64,000 nucleotides of DNA from Vicinamibacteria bacterium (GTDB taxonomy: Bacteria > Acidobacteriota > Vicinamibacteria > Fen-336): assembly GCA_025994075.1 (NCBI GenBank), contig JAMQGV010000024.1, positions 310,001-374,000 on the forward strand, written 5' to 3'. Shown in pieces: positions 26,800 to 35,517 of the stretch; positions within the stretch are counted from its first letter, which is position 1, and each line of letters starts with the position of its first letter. The notes beneath the pieces were generated by a model, which was not told the DNA's origin, did not search any database, and worked only from the letters and a program-made list of their open reading frames with translations. The position numbers and the translations under genes were made by a program.

Positions 26800-27149
26800 C
26801 GCTCTCCGACGAACGGCTGCGGCAACTGGCCGCCGAGACGCTGGAGCTGGCGCGTTCCGGCCGCGAGGACGGCGGCTCCGTCGGCGCCTCCTCCGAGGAC
26901 CGCATCGCCGCGCTCGAGGCGCGCGTGCGCAGGCTGGAGGCCGCGCTGGGCGCGGCGGTTCCGGTCGCCCCTCCGGTTGTCGCCGCGCCCGTCGCCCGCA
27001 TCGCCCTGCCGATGGTCCACGCCCACCCCCACGTCCACGGCGCCGCGGGCCACCAGTACGGCCTGCCGCCCGCGATGGGCGAGCGCTGCGTGCTGGAGCC
27101 GGGCAGCCCCTGCGTCGGCCACGGCACCTGCAAGAGCCACGGGTACTAG
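26796..27149 (+). CDS. Small BMC-associated protein with helical N-terminus and His/Cys-rich C-terminus
   Basis: A 117-residue protein from GTG 26796, overlapping the BMC-P 3 stop (GTGA). It begins with an amphipathic helix (LSDERLRQLAAETLELARSG) and a Gly/Ser linker, a layout resembling encapsulation peptides that direct cargo into microcompartments. A short coiled-coil-like segment (EDRIAALEARVRRLEAALGA) and an Ala/Pro/Val linker follow. The C-terminus holds a histidine cluster (MVHAHPHVHGAAGHQYG) and three cysteines (ERCVLEPGSPCVGHGTCKSH) that could bind a metal. I do not recognise the family. Translational coupling to the shell genes argues for a role in the compartment, as cargo, adaptor or metal-binding factor. 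Confidence 0.75.
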   Translation: MTLSDERLRQLAAETLELARSGREDGGSVGASSEDRIAALEARVRRLEAALGAAVPVAPPVVAAPVARIALPMVHAHPHVHGAAGHQYGLPPAMGERCVLEPGSPCVGHGTCKSHGY

Positions 27150-27221
27150 CCCGCTCCCGACAGCCCCGCCGCCGGACCGGACCTGCGGGCGCGCCGCCGC
27201 GTGCGATGCTGAAGCGTTCCG

Positions 27222-28436
27222 GTGAGCCGCACCATCCTCCACGTCGACATGGACGCGTTCTACGCGGCGGTCGAGCAGCGCGACCGTCCGGAGCTGCGCG
27301 GCAAGCCGGTGATCGTCGGTTCCGACCCGAGAGGCGGCGCCGGCCGCGGCGTCGTCTCCACCTGCTCCTACGAGGCCCGCCGCTTCGGCGTGCGCTCCGC
27401 GCAGCCGATCCGCGAGGCGTGGCGCCTGTGCCCCCAGGGCATCTACGTGCAGCCCGACATGAAGCGCTACTCCGTCGTGTCGGACGAGGTGATGGAGATC
27501 CTCGGCACCTTCACCGACCTGGTCGAGCCGGTCTCGATCGACGAGGCGTTCCTCGACGTCAGCGGCGCGTTGCGCCCCTTCGCGGGCAGCGCCGAGGCCC
27601 TGGCCACCGCGCTCAAGCAGCGCATCCACGAGCGGCTGCAGCTCACCGCCTCGGTCGGCGTCGCGAGCTGCAAGCTCCTCGCGAAGGTCGCGTCCGACAT
27701 GCGCAAGCCGGACGGCCTGGTGATCGTGCCTCCGGGCGGCGAGGCCGCGTTCCTCTCGCCGCTGCCGGTGCGCCGGCTGTGGGGCGTGGGACCGAAGATG
27801 GAGGAGCGGCTGATCCCGCTCGGCATCCACACCATCGGCGACCTCGCCCGCGCCGACACCGGGCGCCTCGAGCGCAAGCTCGGCAGCCACGGCTTCGACC
27901 TGCAGAAGCTGGCCCGCGGCGAAGACGACCGCCCCGTGATCGCCGACCGCGGCGAAGCGAAGAGCCTGGGCGCCGAGCACACCTTCGGCGAAGACGTGGC
28001 CGACCTCGACACGCTGCGCCGCACGCTGCTCGAGCTCTCCGACCACGTCGCGCGCCGCCTGCGCCGCCACGGCCTGCAGGGCCGCACCGTGACCCTCAAG
28101 TACCGCGACGAGGAGTTCGAGACGCTGACCCGCGCCGAGACGGCCGCGCAGCCGACCGACTCGGGCGACGCGATCTTCGCGGTCGCCTGGCGGCTGTTCC
28201 AGAAGGTGCACGGCCGCAGGAGGGTGCGGCTGCTCGGCGTCACGCTCTCGCACTTCGGCGGCGTCGCCCAGCTCGGGCTCTTCGCGCCGGCGGCGGCCGA
28301 AGCGACGCCGGCCGAGCGGGTGCGCGACGCCCTCGTCGACCGCTTCGGCCGCGACGCGGTGACCCGCGCGAGCCTGCTCGAGAGCCCGCGCCGGCGGCGG
28401 GTGGGCTGGGACGACGGCCCGACGAAGAAGGACTGA
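27222..28436 (+). CDS. dinB: DNA polymerase IV (Y-family translesion polymerase)
   Basis: A 404-residue Y-family polymerase for lesion bypass. Catalytic acids are in ILHVDMDAFYAAVEQRD and in PVSIDEAFLDVS. Further signatures are STCSYEARRFGVRSA, TASVGVASCKLLAKVASDM, the helix-hairpin-helix LWGVGPKMEERLIPLGIHTI and the little-finger domain with SLGAEHTFGED. Length is normal apart from an extended C-terminus (ESPRRRRVGWDDGP) lacking an obvious beta-clamp motif. The start is GTG 27222. It converges with the GTPase gene, two bases between stops. No LexA box was seen upstream. Confidence 0.95.
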   Translation: MSRTILHVDMDAFYAAVEQRDRPELRGKPVIVGSDPRGGAGRGVVSTCSYEARRFGVRSAQPIREAWRLCPQGIYVQPDMKRYSVVSDEVMEILGTFTDLVEPVSIDEAFLDVSGALRPFAGSAEALATALKQRIHERLQLTASVGVASCKLLAKVASDMRKPDGLVIVPPGGEAAFLSPLPVRRLWGVGPKMEERLIPLGIHTIGDLARADTGRLERKLGSHGFDLQKLARGEDDRPVIADRGEAKSLGAEHTFGEDVADLDTLRRTLLELSDHVARRLRRHGLQGRTVTLKYRDEEFETLTRAETAAQPTDSGDAIFAVAWRLFQKVHGRRRVRLLGVTLSHFGGVAQLGLFAPAAAEATPAERVRDALVDRFGRDAVTRASLLESPRRRRVGWDDGPTKKD

Positions 28437-28438
28437 AG

Positions 28439-29899
28439 CTACTTCAGCTTCAGTTGCAGGTTCAGGCGCAGGTTCAGGCGGAGCGTGCGGGTGCCGGGCT
28501 CGAGGACGATCTCGATCGGCACCGTCACGTCGGCCTGGCCGTCCTGCACCTCGACGCTGACCGCCACCTCGCCCACCGGCGCCGTGGCCGGCTCGGACCG
28601 TGGCGACTCCACGGGGGTCGGCTCGGGGACGAGGGGCTCGGGTGGCGCGGGAGCCGGCGGCGGCTCCTCGACGCCGAGCGCGTCCAGAGACAGCTCGGCG
28701 GGCTCCGGCTCGCGGGCGGGCTCCGGCGGCGGGATGGGCGGCGCCGCGGGCGGCGCGAGCTCTTCGACGCCGAGGGAGTCGAGCGACAGCTCCGCGGGCT
28801 CCGGTGCCGGAGCGGGCTCGAGCGGAAGTTCCATCGCGGGGCCGGCGTCGAACCCCAGCTCCGGCGCGGGCTCCGGCGCGGGTTCGGGCTCGGGCACGAA
28901 CGGGAGCTCGTCGGCCACCGGGATCGGGGCCGGCTCGGGCTCCGGGGCCATCGGCTCGAGCGAGAGCTCCGGCTCGGGCGTGTAGGCCAGCTCGTCCATC
29001 GGCATCGACGGTGCCGTCACGTCGCCGAGCTCGGCGACGTTGCCCAGCGGCACGGCCGGCTCCGTCGAGTCCAGCGAACTCAGCAGGTCGTCGACCTGCG
29101 GCGAACTCGAGGGCGGAACCGGCGTAGGCGGTGGCGGCGGAGGGGGCGGCGGAGGGGGAGGAGGCGGCGGAGGCGGAGCGGCCGGGCGCGGCGCCGGTGT
29201 CGGTGCGGCGGGCGCCGCCGGCTTCGGCGCCGCAGGCGCGGCGGCCGCCGGGGGGCGGGCCGCCGGGCGGGACAGCGACGGCGCGGCTTCGCCGCCGCCG
29301 TACTTGCCGGCCAGCGTGCGGAACACCAGGCCCGTTGCGCCCTTCAGCGTCTCCTCGACGCCGACCCCGGACTTGGCCGAGGCCTCGAACCACAGGTACT
29401 TGCCCTGCGGGTTGAGCTTCGCCTCGAGCTCCGGGATCGGCAGCGCGTTGGGCAGGTCGCGCTTGTTGTACTGCAGCACGATCGGGATCTCGTCCGGGTC
29501 GATCTCGTTGACCTCGAGGTTCTCGCGCAGGTTGGCGAAGGCGTCGAGGTTGGCGTCCAGCATCGGCTCCTGGCTGTCGACCACGAACACCACGCAGTCG
29601 GCGCCCTTCAGCACCATGCGCCTCGTGGCGTTGTAGAAGACCTGGCCAGGGACCGTGTAGAGCTGGATGCGGGTCTTCATGCCGCGGATCGTGCCCAGCT
29701 CGATCGGCAGGAAGTCGAAGAACAGGGTGCGGTCGGCCTCGGTGGCCAGCGACAGCATCTTCCCCTTGTTCTTGATGGGGAGCTGCTCGTGGACCCACTG
29801 CAGGTTGGTCGTCTTGCCGCACAGGCCAGGCCCGTAGTACACGACCTTGGCCGTCAGCTCCTTGGTCGAGTAGTTGAAGAGGACCATGGCCGCGGGCAT
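28439..29899 (-). CDS. MglA-like small GTPase with ~290-residue Pro/Glu-rich C-terminal extension
   Basis: A 486-residue protein. Residues about 5-200 are a Ras-like GTPase of the MglA/gliding family: VVYYGPGLCGKTTNLQWVHE is the P-loop, FFDFLPIELGTIRGMKTRI the switch region, then YTVPGQVFYNATRRMVLKGA and the NKRD motif in LQYNKRDLPNAL. MglA proteins set cell polarity and motility. The remainder is unusual: a run of about 17 prolines, Glu/Pro-rich low-complexity sequence, a repeated ELSLDSLGVEE / ELSLDALGVEE motif and a short beta-like end (LRLNLRLNLQLKLK). Canonical MglA is about 195 residues. No mglB is adjacent. ATG 29887 (MVLFNYSTKE) is an equally good start, giving four residues fewer. 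Confidence 0.85.
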   Translation of the reverse strand: MPAAMVLFNYSTKELTAKVVYYGPGLCGKTTNLQWVHEQLPIKNKGKMLSLATEADRTLFFDFLPIELGTIRGMKTRIQLYTVPGQVFYNATRRMVLKGADCVVFVVDSQEPMLDANLDAFANLRENLEVNEIDPDEIPIVLQYNKRDLPNALPIPELEAKLNPQGKYLWFEASAKSGVGVEETLKGATGLVFRTLAGKYGGGEAAPSLSRPAARPPAAAAPAAPKPAAPAAPTPAPRPAAPPPPPPPPPPPPPPPPPTPVPPSSSPQVDDLLSSLDSTEPAVPLGNVAELGDVTAPSMPMDELAYTPEPELSLEPMAPEPEPAPIPVADELPFVPEPEPAPEPAPELGFDAGPAMELPLEPAPAPEPAELSLDSLGVEELAPPAAPPIPPPEPAREPEPAELSLDALGVEEPPPAPAPPEPLVPEPTPVESPRSEPATAPVGEVAVSVEVQDGQADVTVPIEIVLEPGTRTLRLNLRLNLQLKLK

Positions 29900-29950
29900 T
29901 CTAGGCACGCCCGCGAAGGGCAAGCAAACCCCCGATAGAGAGGCCCGCCC

Positions 29951-30574
29951 ATGCTCGCCTTCCCGCTGCTGTTCCTGCTCGCCCAGGCCCCTGCGCCGCC
30001 CGTCGCGACGCCCGAGCCGACACCGCGTCCGACCCCGAACGGACCCGTCGTCGTGCTCGAGACCTCGATGGGCAACGTCAAGATCGGCCTGCACCAGGAC
30101 AAGACGCCGCGCACCGTGAAGAACTTCCTGAACTACGTGCGCATGGGCCACTTCGACGGCACCGTGTTCCACCGGGTGATCCCCGGCTTCATGGTCCAGG
30201 GCGGCGGCTTCCTGCCCGACATGACCGAGCGCAAGGAGACGCTGATGCCGCCGGTCGTCAACGAGGCGCGGCTGGGTGCTTCGGCCGGCCTGCGCAACTC
30301 GCGCGGGACCGTGGCGATGGCGCGCACGAACGACCCCAACTCGGCGCAGTCGCAGTTCTTCGTCAACGTGAAGGACAACCACCGGCTCGACTTCGGCATC
30401 GGCGGTGCCGGTTACGCGGTGTTCGGCGAGGTGCTCGAGGGCATGGACGTCGTCGACCGCATCGTCGCGGTGCCGACCGGAACCAAGGGCATGCACCAGA
30501 ACGTGCCGACGAAGCCGGTGCTGATCAACCGCGCCCGCGAGCTGCCGGCGCCGAAGCCCGCCGCCAAGCCCTGA
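29951..30574 (+). CDS. Exported cyclophilin-type peptidyl-prolyl isomerase
   Basis: A 207-residue cyclophilin with an N-terminal hydrophobic signal (MLAFPLLFLLAQAPAPP) and Pro/Thr linker. Core motifs are VLETSMGNVKIGLHQDKTPR, GTVFHRVIPGFMVQGGGF with the catalytic-type arginine, NSRGTVAMARTNDPNSAQSQ, FFVNVKDNHRLDFG and VFGEVLEGMDVVDRI. It should catalyse prolyl isomerisation during folding of exported proteins (PpiA-like). Its TGA overlaps the presumed CTG start of the CoA-transferase. Confidence 0.93.
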   Translation: MLAFPLLFLLAQAPAPPVATPEPTPRPTPNGPVVVLETSMGNVKIGLHQDKTPRTVKNFLNYVRMGHFDGTVFHRVIPGFMVQGGGFLPDMTERKETLMPPVVNEARLGASAGLRNSRGTVAMARTNDPNSAQSQFFVNVKDNHRLDFGIGGAGYAVFGEVLEGMDVVDRIVAVPTGTKGMHQNVPTKPVLINRARELPAPKPAAKP

Positions 30575-31773
30575 CCCCCGCCCCGCGTCCCCTCGACGGC
30601 GTCCGCGTCCTCGAGCTGGGGCAACTCGTGTCGGGCCCGTTCGCCGGCGCGCTGCTCGCCTGGTTCGGCGCCCGCGTGATCAAGGTCGAGCCGCCCGGGG
30701 GCGACCCCGTGCGCGACTGGCGGGTCGTCGAGGACGGCTCGTCGCTGTGGTGGCGCTCGCTCGGCCGCAACAAGGAGTGCGTCACCCTCGACCTGCGCCG
30801 CGAAGAAGGCCGCGCGCTGGCCTTCGAGCTGGCCTGCCGCGTCGACGTCGTGATCGAGAACTTCCGGCCCGGCACCCTCGAGCGCTGGGGGCTCGGCCCC
30901 GAGCGGCTGCGCGAGCGCAACCCGGGCCTCGTGATGTGCCGAATCTCCGGCTTCGGCCAGGACGGGCCCTACGCGCCGCGGCCCGGCTTCGCCTCGATCT
31001 GCGAGGCGATCGGCGGCCTGCGCTACGTCGACGGCTTTCCCGACCGCGCGCCGACGCGGGCCAACCTCTCGCTCGGCGACAGCCTGGCCGGCCTCCACGC
31101 GGCGCTCGGCGTCGTGCTGTCCCTGTATCACCGCGACCGGCCCGGCGGGTCGGGGGAAGGGCAGTCGGTCGACACAGCCATCTACGAGGCCGTCTTCAAC
31201 ATGATGGAAGCGGTGCTGCCGGAGTACGACCGCGCGGGCGTCGTGCGCGAGCGCACCGGCGGCCGCCTCAACGGTGTCGTTCCGAGCAACGCGTACGCCT
31301 GCGCCGACGGCGAACACGTCGTGATCGGCGGCAACGGCGACTCGATCTTCCGGCGCCTGATGCGGGCCGCGGGCCGCGCGGACCTCGCCGCCGACCCGCG
31401 GCTCGCGACCAACGCGGGCCGCGTCGTCCACGAGCCCGAGATCGACGCGGCGCTTTCGGCGTGGACCGCGACGCTGCCCGCGCGGGAGGTCGCCGCCCGG
31501 CTCGAGGCCGCGGACGTGCCGGTGGGGCGCCCCTACAGCGCGAAGGACATCGCGGAGGATCCGCACTACGCGGCGCGCGGCATGTTCGAGAGCGTCGAGG
31601 TCGGCGGCCGGCCGTTGAGGCTGCCGGCGATGGCGCCGAAGCTCGGCGCGACGCCGGGCCGCACCGAGTGGGCGGGGGCGGAGCGCGGCGAGCACACTCG
31701 CACCGTGTTGCGCGAGGAGCTGGGGCTGGGCGACGGCGAGCTCGACCGGCTCGCCGCCGCCGGGGTGATCTGA
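30571..31773 (+). CDS. Family III CoA-transferase (CaiB/BaiF type)
   Basis: About 400 residues. The family-conserved N-terminus PLDGVRVLELGQLVSGPFAG is in frame from CTG 30571, with no ATG, GTG or TTG before the GTG at 30628, which would remove half of this motif. A CTG start overlapping the upstream TGA (CTGA) is therefore the best reading. Other motifs are WFGARVIKVEPPGGDPVRDW, GRNKECVTLDLRREEGRALA and the catalytic aspartate in GQSVDTAIYEAVFNMMEA. The family moves CoA between organic acids in the cytoplasm. The CoA donor and acceptor are unknown and no pathway partner is adjacent. The two-base gap to the next stop on the other strand makes this a convergent pair. Confidence 0.9.
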   Translation: MTPAPRPLDGVRVLELGQLVSGPFAGALLAWFGARVIKVEPPGGDPVRDWRVVEDGSSLWWRSLGRNKECVTLDLRREEGRALAFELACRVDVVIENFRPGTLERWGLGPERLRERNPGLVMCRISGFGQDGPYAPRPGFASICEAIGGLRYVDGFPDRAPTRANLSLGDSLAGLHAALGVVLSLYHRDRPGGSGEGQSVDTAIYEAVFNMMEAVLPEYDRAGVVRERTGGRLNGVVPSNAYACADGEHVVIGGNGDSIFRRLMRAAGRADLAADPRLATNAGRVVHEPEIDAALSAWTATLPAREVAARLEAADVPVGRPYSAKDIAEDPHYAARGMFESVEVGGRPLRLPAMAPKLGATPGRTEWAGAERGEHTRTVLREELGLGDGELDRLAAAGVI

Positions 31774-33141
31774 CTACAGGCCCGCGAACGCCTTGACGAG
31801 CTCGTCGGCCTTCGCCGCGTCGACGGCGAGCAGCGCGTCGTCGCCCGGCCGCCGCGCGTGCCAGGCGCCGCCCGCCTGGCCCAGCTCGAGCCACACGGGC
31901 TCGCCCTTCTCCATCGCGAGCTGCAGCCGGAACGCGGGCTTGTCGAGGCCGTAGGCCGACAGCGCCTTCGGGGCGTCGACGAACGCGCTCGCCTCCGTGC
32001 CGCCCAGCTTGAAGAGCGCATCGTCGACGAGCTTCGTCTCGACGTCCTTCGCGTCGGGCGCCGTGCGCTTCCACTTCTGCTCGTCGAAGCCGTCCGCGCC
32101 CTTGGCCGTGCTGCGCGCGAGCTTCCTGACCTTGTCCCCCTCGCGGATCTCGATCCCCGTCACCTGGTAGGTCGCGATCTCCAGCAGCCGCTTCGCGCGC
32201 CAGTGGTCGAGGCCCTTCTCCAGGTCCTCGACGACCGCGCCCGGGATCACCGCGACCAGCGACGCTCCGCCCACGCGGGCGTGGAACTTCTTGTCGGCGG
32301 GCGAGGTGCCGATCTCGAGCGTCTTCGTCGAGCCGTCGGCCAGCTTCAGCGCGACCGTGCGCGCCGGCTTGTGCAGGCCCCACGGCTTCAGGTCGCGGGC
32401 GTCTTCGGCCGCCACCTCGTCGAAGCGCAGGCTCTCCAGCAGCCCCACGAAGCCGTCGACGGAGTAGCGGCCGGCGCGGGTGCGCACCGGGGCCGTGATC
32501 GTCCACTCGTCCGCCTCGCGCGCCAGCGCGTAGCGGCCCTCGGGCCCGCTCACCTCCAGCCCGCGCACCGCGTCGCGCTGGACCTTCAGCAGGTTGCGGT
32601 CGCGCAGGTCGAAGGCCTTCTTCTCGAACGCCTGGGCCATGTAACCGGGGATCGTGAACACCCGGCGCCGCGCCGAGAGCTGCGCGAACACCTCGCCCGA
32701 CGCCGGCACCTTGTCGCCGATCAGCAGCACCCGCGGCGCCGCCTCGCCGGCGACGCGGACCTCGACCCGCGTGGCCGCCGGCTCGAGGCCGAACTCCGCG
32801 AGGTCCGTCGGGCTCTCGGCGGCGACCTGCTGCGCCTCCATGTTCTCGAGGCCGCCGAGCAGCGTCTCGACCTGCGAGGCGTCGGCAGCGGCGTCGAGCG
32901 GGGCCAGCAGCCGCCAGGCGTTCTCGCGCTTGCCGAGCCGCACGGCTTCGCCGCCGCGCGGCTCGATCCGCAGCTCCTCGATCCGCTGCCGGACGAGGCC
33001 GTCGAAGACCTTCTCCTTCGGTCCCGCCTCTTCGCCGTCGAGCGGCTTGACCGGCTTGCCGCGCTCGACGAACCAGGCGTAGCCACCGAGCCCGCCGAGC
33101 ACGGCGAGCACGACCGCGGTGCGGACGAACGTGCCCTTCAT
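31774..33141 (-). CDS. DUF4340 protein of the gld-type ABC operon
   Basis: A 455-residue protein with one N-terminal membrane anchor (TFVRTAVVLAVLGGLGGYAW) and a large extracytoplasmic part made of repeated DUF4340-like beta modules: RENAWRLLAPLDAAADASQV, LAEFGLEPAATRVEVRVAG, READEWTITAPVRTRAGRYS and LSAYGLDKPAFRLQLAM. These proteins usually follow GldG-like genes, as here, where it is the last gene of four. The function of the domain is unknown. It may act with the ABC transporter at the membrane surface. Confidence 0.88.
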   Translation of the reverse strand: MKGTFVRTAVVLAVLGGLGGYAWFVERGKPVKPLDGEEAGPKEKVFDGLVRQRIEELRIEPRGGEAVRLGKRENAWRLLAPLDAAADASQVETLLGGLENMEAQQVAAESPTDLAEFGLEPAATRVEVRVAGEAAPRVLLIGDKVPASGEVFAQLSARRRVFTIPGYMAQAFEKKAFDLRDRNLLKVQRDAVRGLEVSGPEGRYALAREADEWTITAPVRTRAGRYSVDGFVGLLESLRFDEVAAEDARDLKPWGLHKPARTVALKLADGSTKTLEIGTSPADKKFHARVGGASLVAVIPGAVVEDLEKGLDHWRAKRLLEIATYQVTGIEIREGDKVRKLARSTAKGADGFDEQKWKRTAPDAKDVETKLVDDALFKLGGTEASAFVDAPKALSAYGLDKPAFRLQLAMEKGEPVWLELGQAGGAWHARRPGDDALLAVDAAKADELVKAFAGL

Positions 33142-33145
33142 CGCG

Positions 33146-34720
33146 CTACCGCCGCTGCCACCAGTTCATGACGCCGAGCACGACCCACAGGCCCGGCAGC
33201 ACGAACAGCGCGAGCCACGACACGCGGCGCTGCTGGTCGGGGCTCAGGAACAGCTTGTGGTCCTCCGGCTCCTTCGGCCGGATCGAGATCAGCTCGCTGT
33301 CGCGGGCCAGCCACGCCACCGTGTTCAGGAAGAAGTCGGCGTTGCCCGAGATCTGGAGGAACTGGTTGGTCGCGAAGTCGGAGTCGCCGAAGGCCACCAC
33401 GCGGCCCTCGGGCGCCTGCGCCTCTTCGCCTTCCGGGGTCGGCGTCGGCGCGGCCCCCGGAGGCGGCGCGGGAGCGGGCGCCTTGACCGTCGCCACCGCG
33501 CCCAGCGAGATCGGTCCCTTCTTCTCCTCCGGCTGCGGCATCGGCTCCTGCAGGTTCTTGAGGTCCGTCTCCGCCCACGAGCGGGCCGAGGTCTGCACCA
33601 GGTTCTGGGCGAACACGCCGGGCTTGCTGGCGCTGCCCGCGCTCACGCTGCGCGCGGTGGCGAACACCGTGGCGACGCGGAAGTCGCGGGTGATCTCGTG
33701 GTAGGGGTAGGAATCCGCGACCGGCGCGGCGGGCCCGAGCCCGAACACCTGGCCCACGCCGGAGACGTCGAGCACGAGGTCGCGGCCAGCCTCCAGGTTC
33801 CACTCGGCGAGCAGCGCGACCAGCGCCGGCGCCGCGCCGCGCAGCTCGGGCTCGACCATCGCCAGCAGCTTGCCGCCGGCCGCGACGTAGCTGCGCAGGG
33901 CGTCGATCGCCGGCGGCAGCAGGTCCTTCTCGGGGCCCGCCAGCACGACCACCGTGCACTCGGCGGGGATCTTCGGCTCGCGCAGCAGGGCCAGCTTCTG
34001 CGTCTTGTACGACGCCTTCTCGAGCGCGCCCTTGGCGGCCGAGAAGCCGGCCTCGCCCATGTCGTCGATCGAGCGCTGGCCTTCGCCTTCGGCGAAGCAC
34101 ACGGTCTTCTCGCCCTTCCGGGTGACCGCGATCAGCGCGTTGGTGACGTCCTGCTCGGTCACGTTCGTGACCTTCTCGCGCTTGCCGCCGTACTCGACGA
34201 CCAGCGTCGGCACCGAGGTGATGTCGTAGTCGCGGGTGAGCCCGGGCTTCTGGGTGGGGTCGACGTAGACGACCTTGAGGTTGCGCGCGGCCGCCTCGTA
34301 CTCGCGCAGGCGGTCGCGGCCCGGGTCGCCGGCGCCGGTGTCGCGGTTGAAGTAGGTGAGCTTCGCCTCGCCCTCGAGGCCGCCGAGCACCTTGAGCGTC
34401 TGGTCGGCGAGGCTCCACTGGCGGTTCTTGGTGACGTCCCAGCGCTTGGTGTTGCGGGCCGCCATCCAGTTGACGATGCCGAGGATGGCGAGCACCGCGA
34501 GCGCGGTGACGAAGGTGTTGGTGCCGTACTTGACGTTGCGGCGGGAGAACAGCGCGGCGAGGTCGCGCCCGCGCAGCAACGCGTGCAGCACGACCAGGCC
34601 GGCGGCGCCGTAGAGGTACCACTCGGGCTGGCCGGGCAGCTCGCGCCCGGAGCGCTGCCACCACTGCGAGCCGATGGCGAGGATCGCGGCGAGGGGAGTG
34701 AGCAGGTCGAAGGGCTTCAT
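33146..34720 (-). CDS. GldG-like ABC transporter accessory protein
   Basis: A 524-residue protein. Two or three N-terminal membrane segments precede the large extracytoplasmic domain, which starts near NTKRWDVTKNRQWSLADQTL and TLKVLGGLEGEAKLTYFNRD; these are characteristic of the GldG/ABC-2 associated family. An Ala/Pro linker (about residue 410) and a final segment (VSWLALFVLPGLWVVLG) close it. VVAFGDSDFATNQFLQISG near the C-terminus is also typical. In Flavobacteria GldG works with GldA and GldF in gliding, but in most phyla the set is an uncharacterised exporter. Four bases separate it from the DUF4340 gene. Confidence 0.9.
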   Translation of the reverse strand: MKPFDLLTPLAAILAIGSQWWQRSGRELPGQPEWYLYGAAGLVVLHALLRGRDLAALFSRRNVKYGTNTFVTALAVLAILGIVNWMAARNTKRWDVTKNRQWSLADQTLKVLGGLEGEAKLTYFNRDTGAGDPGRDRLREYEAAARNLKVVYVDPTQKPGLTRDYDITSVPTLVVEYGGKREKVTNVTEQDVTNALIAVTRKGEKTVCFAEGEGQRSIDDMGEAGFSAAKGALEKASYKTQKLALLREPKIPAECTVVVLAGPEKDLLPPAIDALRSYVAAGGKLLAMVEPELRGAAPALVALLAEWNLEAGRDLVLDVSGVGQVFGLGPAAPVADSYPYHEITRDFRVATVFATARSVSAGSASKPGVFAQNLVQTSARSWAETDLKNLQEPMPQPEEKKGPISLGAVATVKAPAPAPPPGAAPTPTPEGEEAQAPEGRVVAFGDSDFATNQFLQISGNADFFLNTVAWLARDSELISIRPKEPEDHKLFLSPDQQRRVSWLALFVLPGLWVVLGVMNWWQRR

Positions 34721-34724
34721 CGCT

Positions 34725-35513
34725 TCAGGCCCTCCAGCGCTGCGACTCGACCGACTGCTGGGCCAGGAACAGCCCGAAGCCGGAGAAGCTCAGGTAGAAG
34801 ACGACGTCCTTGAGGTCGAGCACGCCTTTCGTCATGTCCTCCATGTGGGCCGTCACCGAAAGGTAGGCGATCGCCTGCTGCAGCGGGCCGGCCGCGGGAT
34901 CGTCCGCCCAGCCCAGCGTCAGCAGCGCGAGGAAGGCGCAGAACGACAGGATGCCGGCCACGATCTGGTTGCGGGTCAGGGTCGAGATGAAGGTGCCGAC
35001 CGCGATCAGCGAGGCGCCGTAGAGCAGCAGCGCGAGCACCCCCGTCGCCACCGGCTTCCAGTCGGGCGCGGTAGTCGCGTAGACCCACAGCGGCACGAAG
35101 TTGACCAGCGAGACGAGGATCATGAAGCCGAACAGGCCGGTCGCGGCGAAGAACTTGCCGAGCACGACCTGCCAGTCGGTCAGCGGGTTGGTGGAGAGCA
35201 GCTCGATCGTGCCCTGGCGCTTCTCCTCGGCGAACAGCCGCATCGTCAGCATCGGGATCACGAACAGCGCGACCACGGCCATGTTCTGGAACAGCGGCCG
35301 CAGCACCCACTCGTTGAGCGACATCTTGGGGCCCATGCCCATCTCCATGCCGCCCTGGCGGGCCGAGGCCAGCAGGAAGTACTCGAAGGCGACCTGGAAG
35401 AAGCGGCCGAACAGGAAGGTCCACACGAACAGCAGCACGTAGGCGATCGGGCTGCCGAAGTAGTGGCGCCACTCCTTCTCGACGATCGCCGAGACGTTGC
35501 GAAGCGAGCTCAT
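34725..35513 (-). CDS. GldF-like ABC-2 permease
   Basis: A 262-residue permease with six hydrophobic segments. It opens VSAIVEKEWRHYFGSPIAYV, a signature of the GldF/ABC-2 group, followed by MLTMRLFAEEKRQGTIELLS then TNPLTDWQVVLGKFFAA, which is the cytoplasmic coupling region. It should form the membrane channel for the ATPase encoded by the preceding gene, four bases upstream. The last residues (QQSVESQRWRA) are soluble. Confidence 0.92.
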   Translation of the reverse strand: MSSLRNVSAIVEKEWRHYFGSPIAYVLLFVWTFLFGRFFQVAFEYFLLASARQGGMEMGMGPKMSLNEWVLRPLFQNMAVVALFVIPMLTMRLFAEEKRQGTIELLSTNPLTDWQVVLGKFFAATGLFGFMILVSLVNFVPLWVYATTAPDWKPVATGVLALLLYGASLIAVGTFISTLTRNQIVAGILSFCAFLALLTLGWADDPAAGPLQQAIAYLSVTAHMEDMTKGVLDLKDVVFYLSFSGFGLFLAQQSVESQRWRA

Positions 35514-35517
35514 CGGG

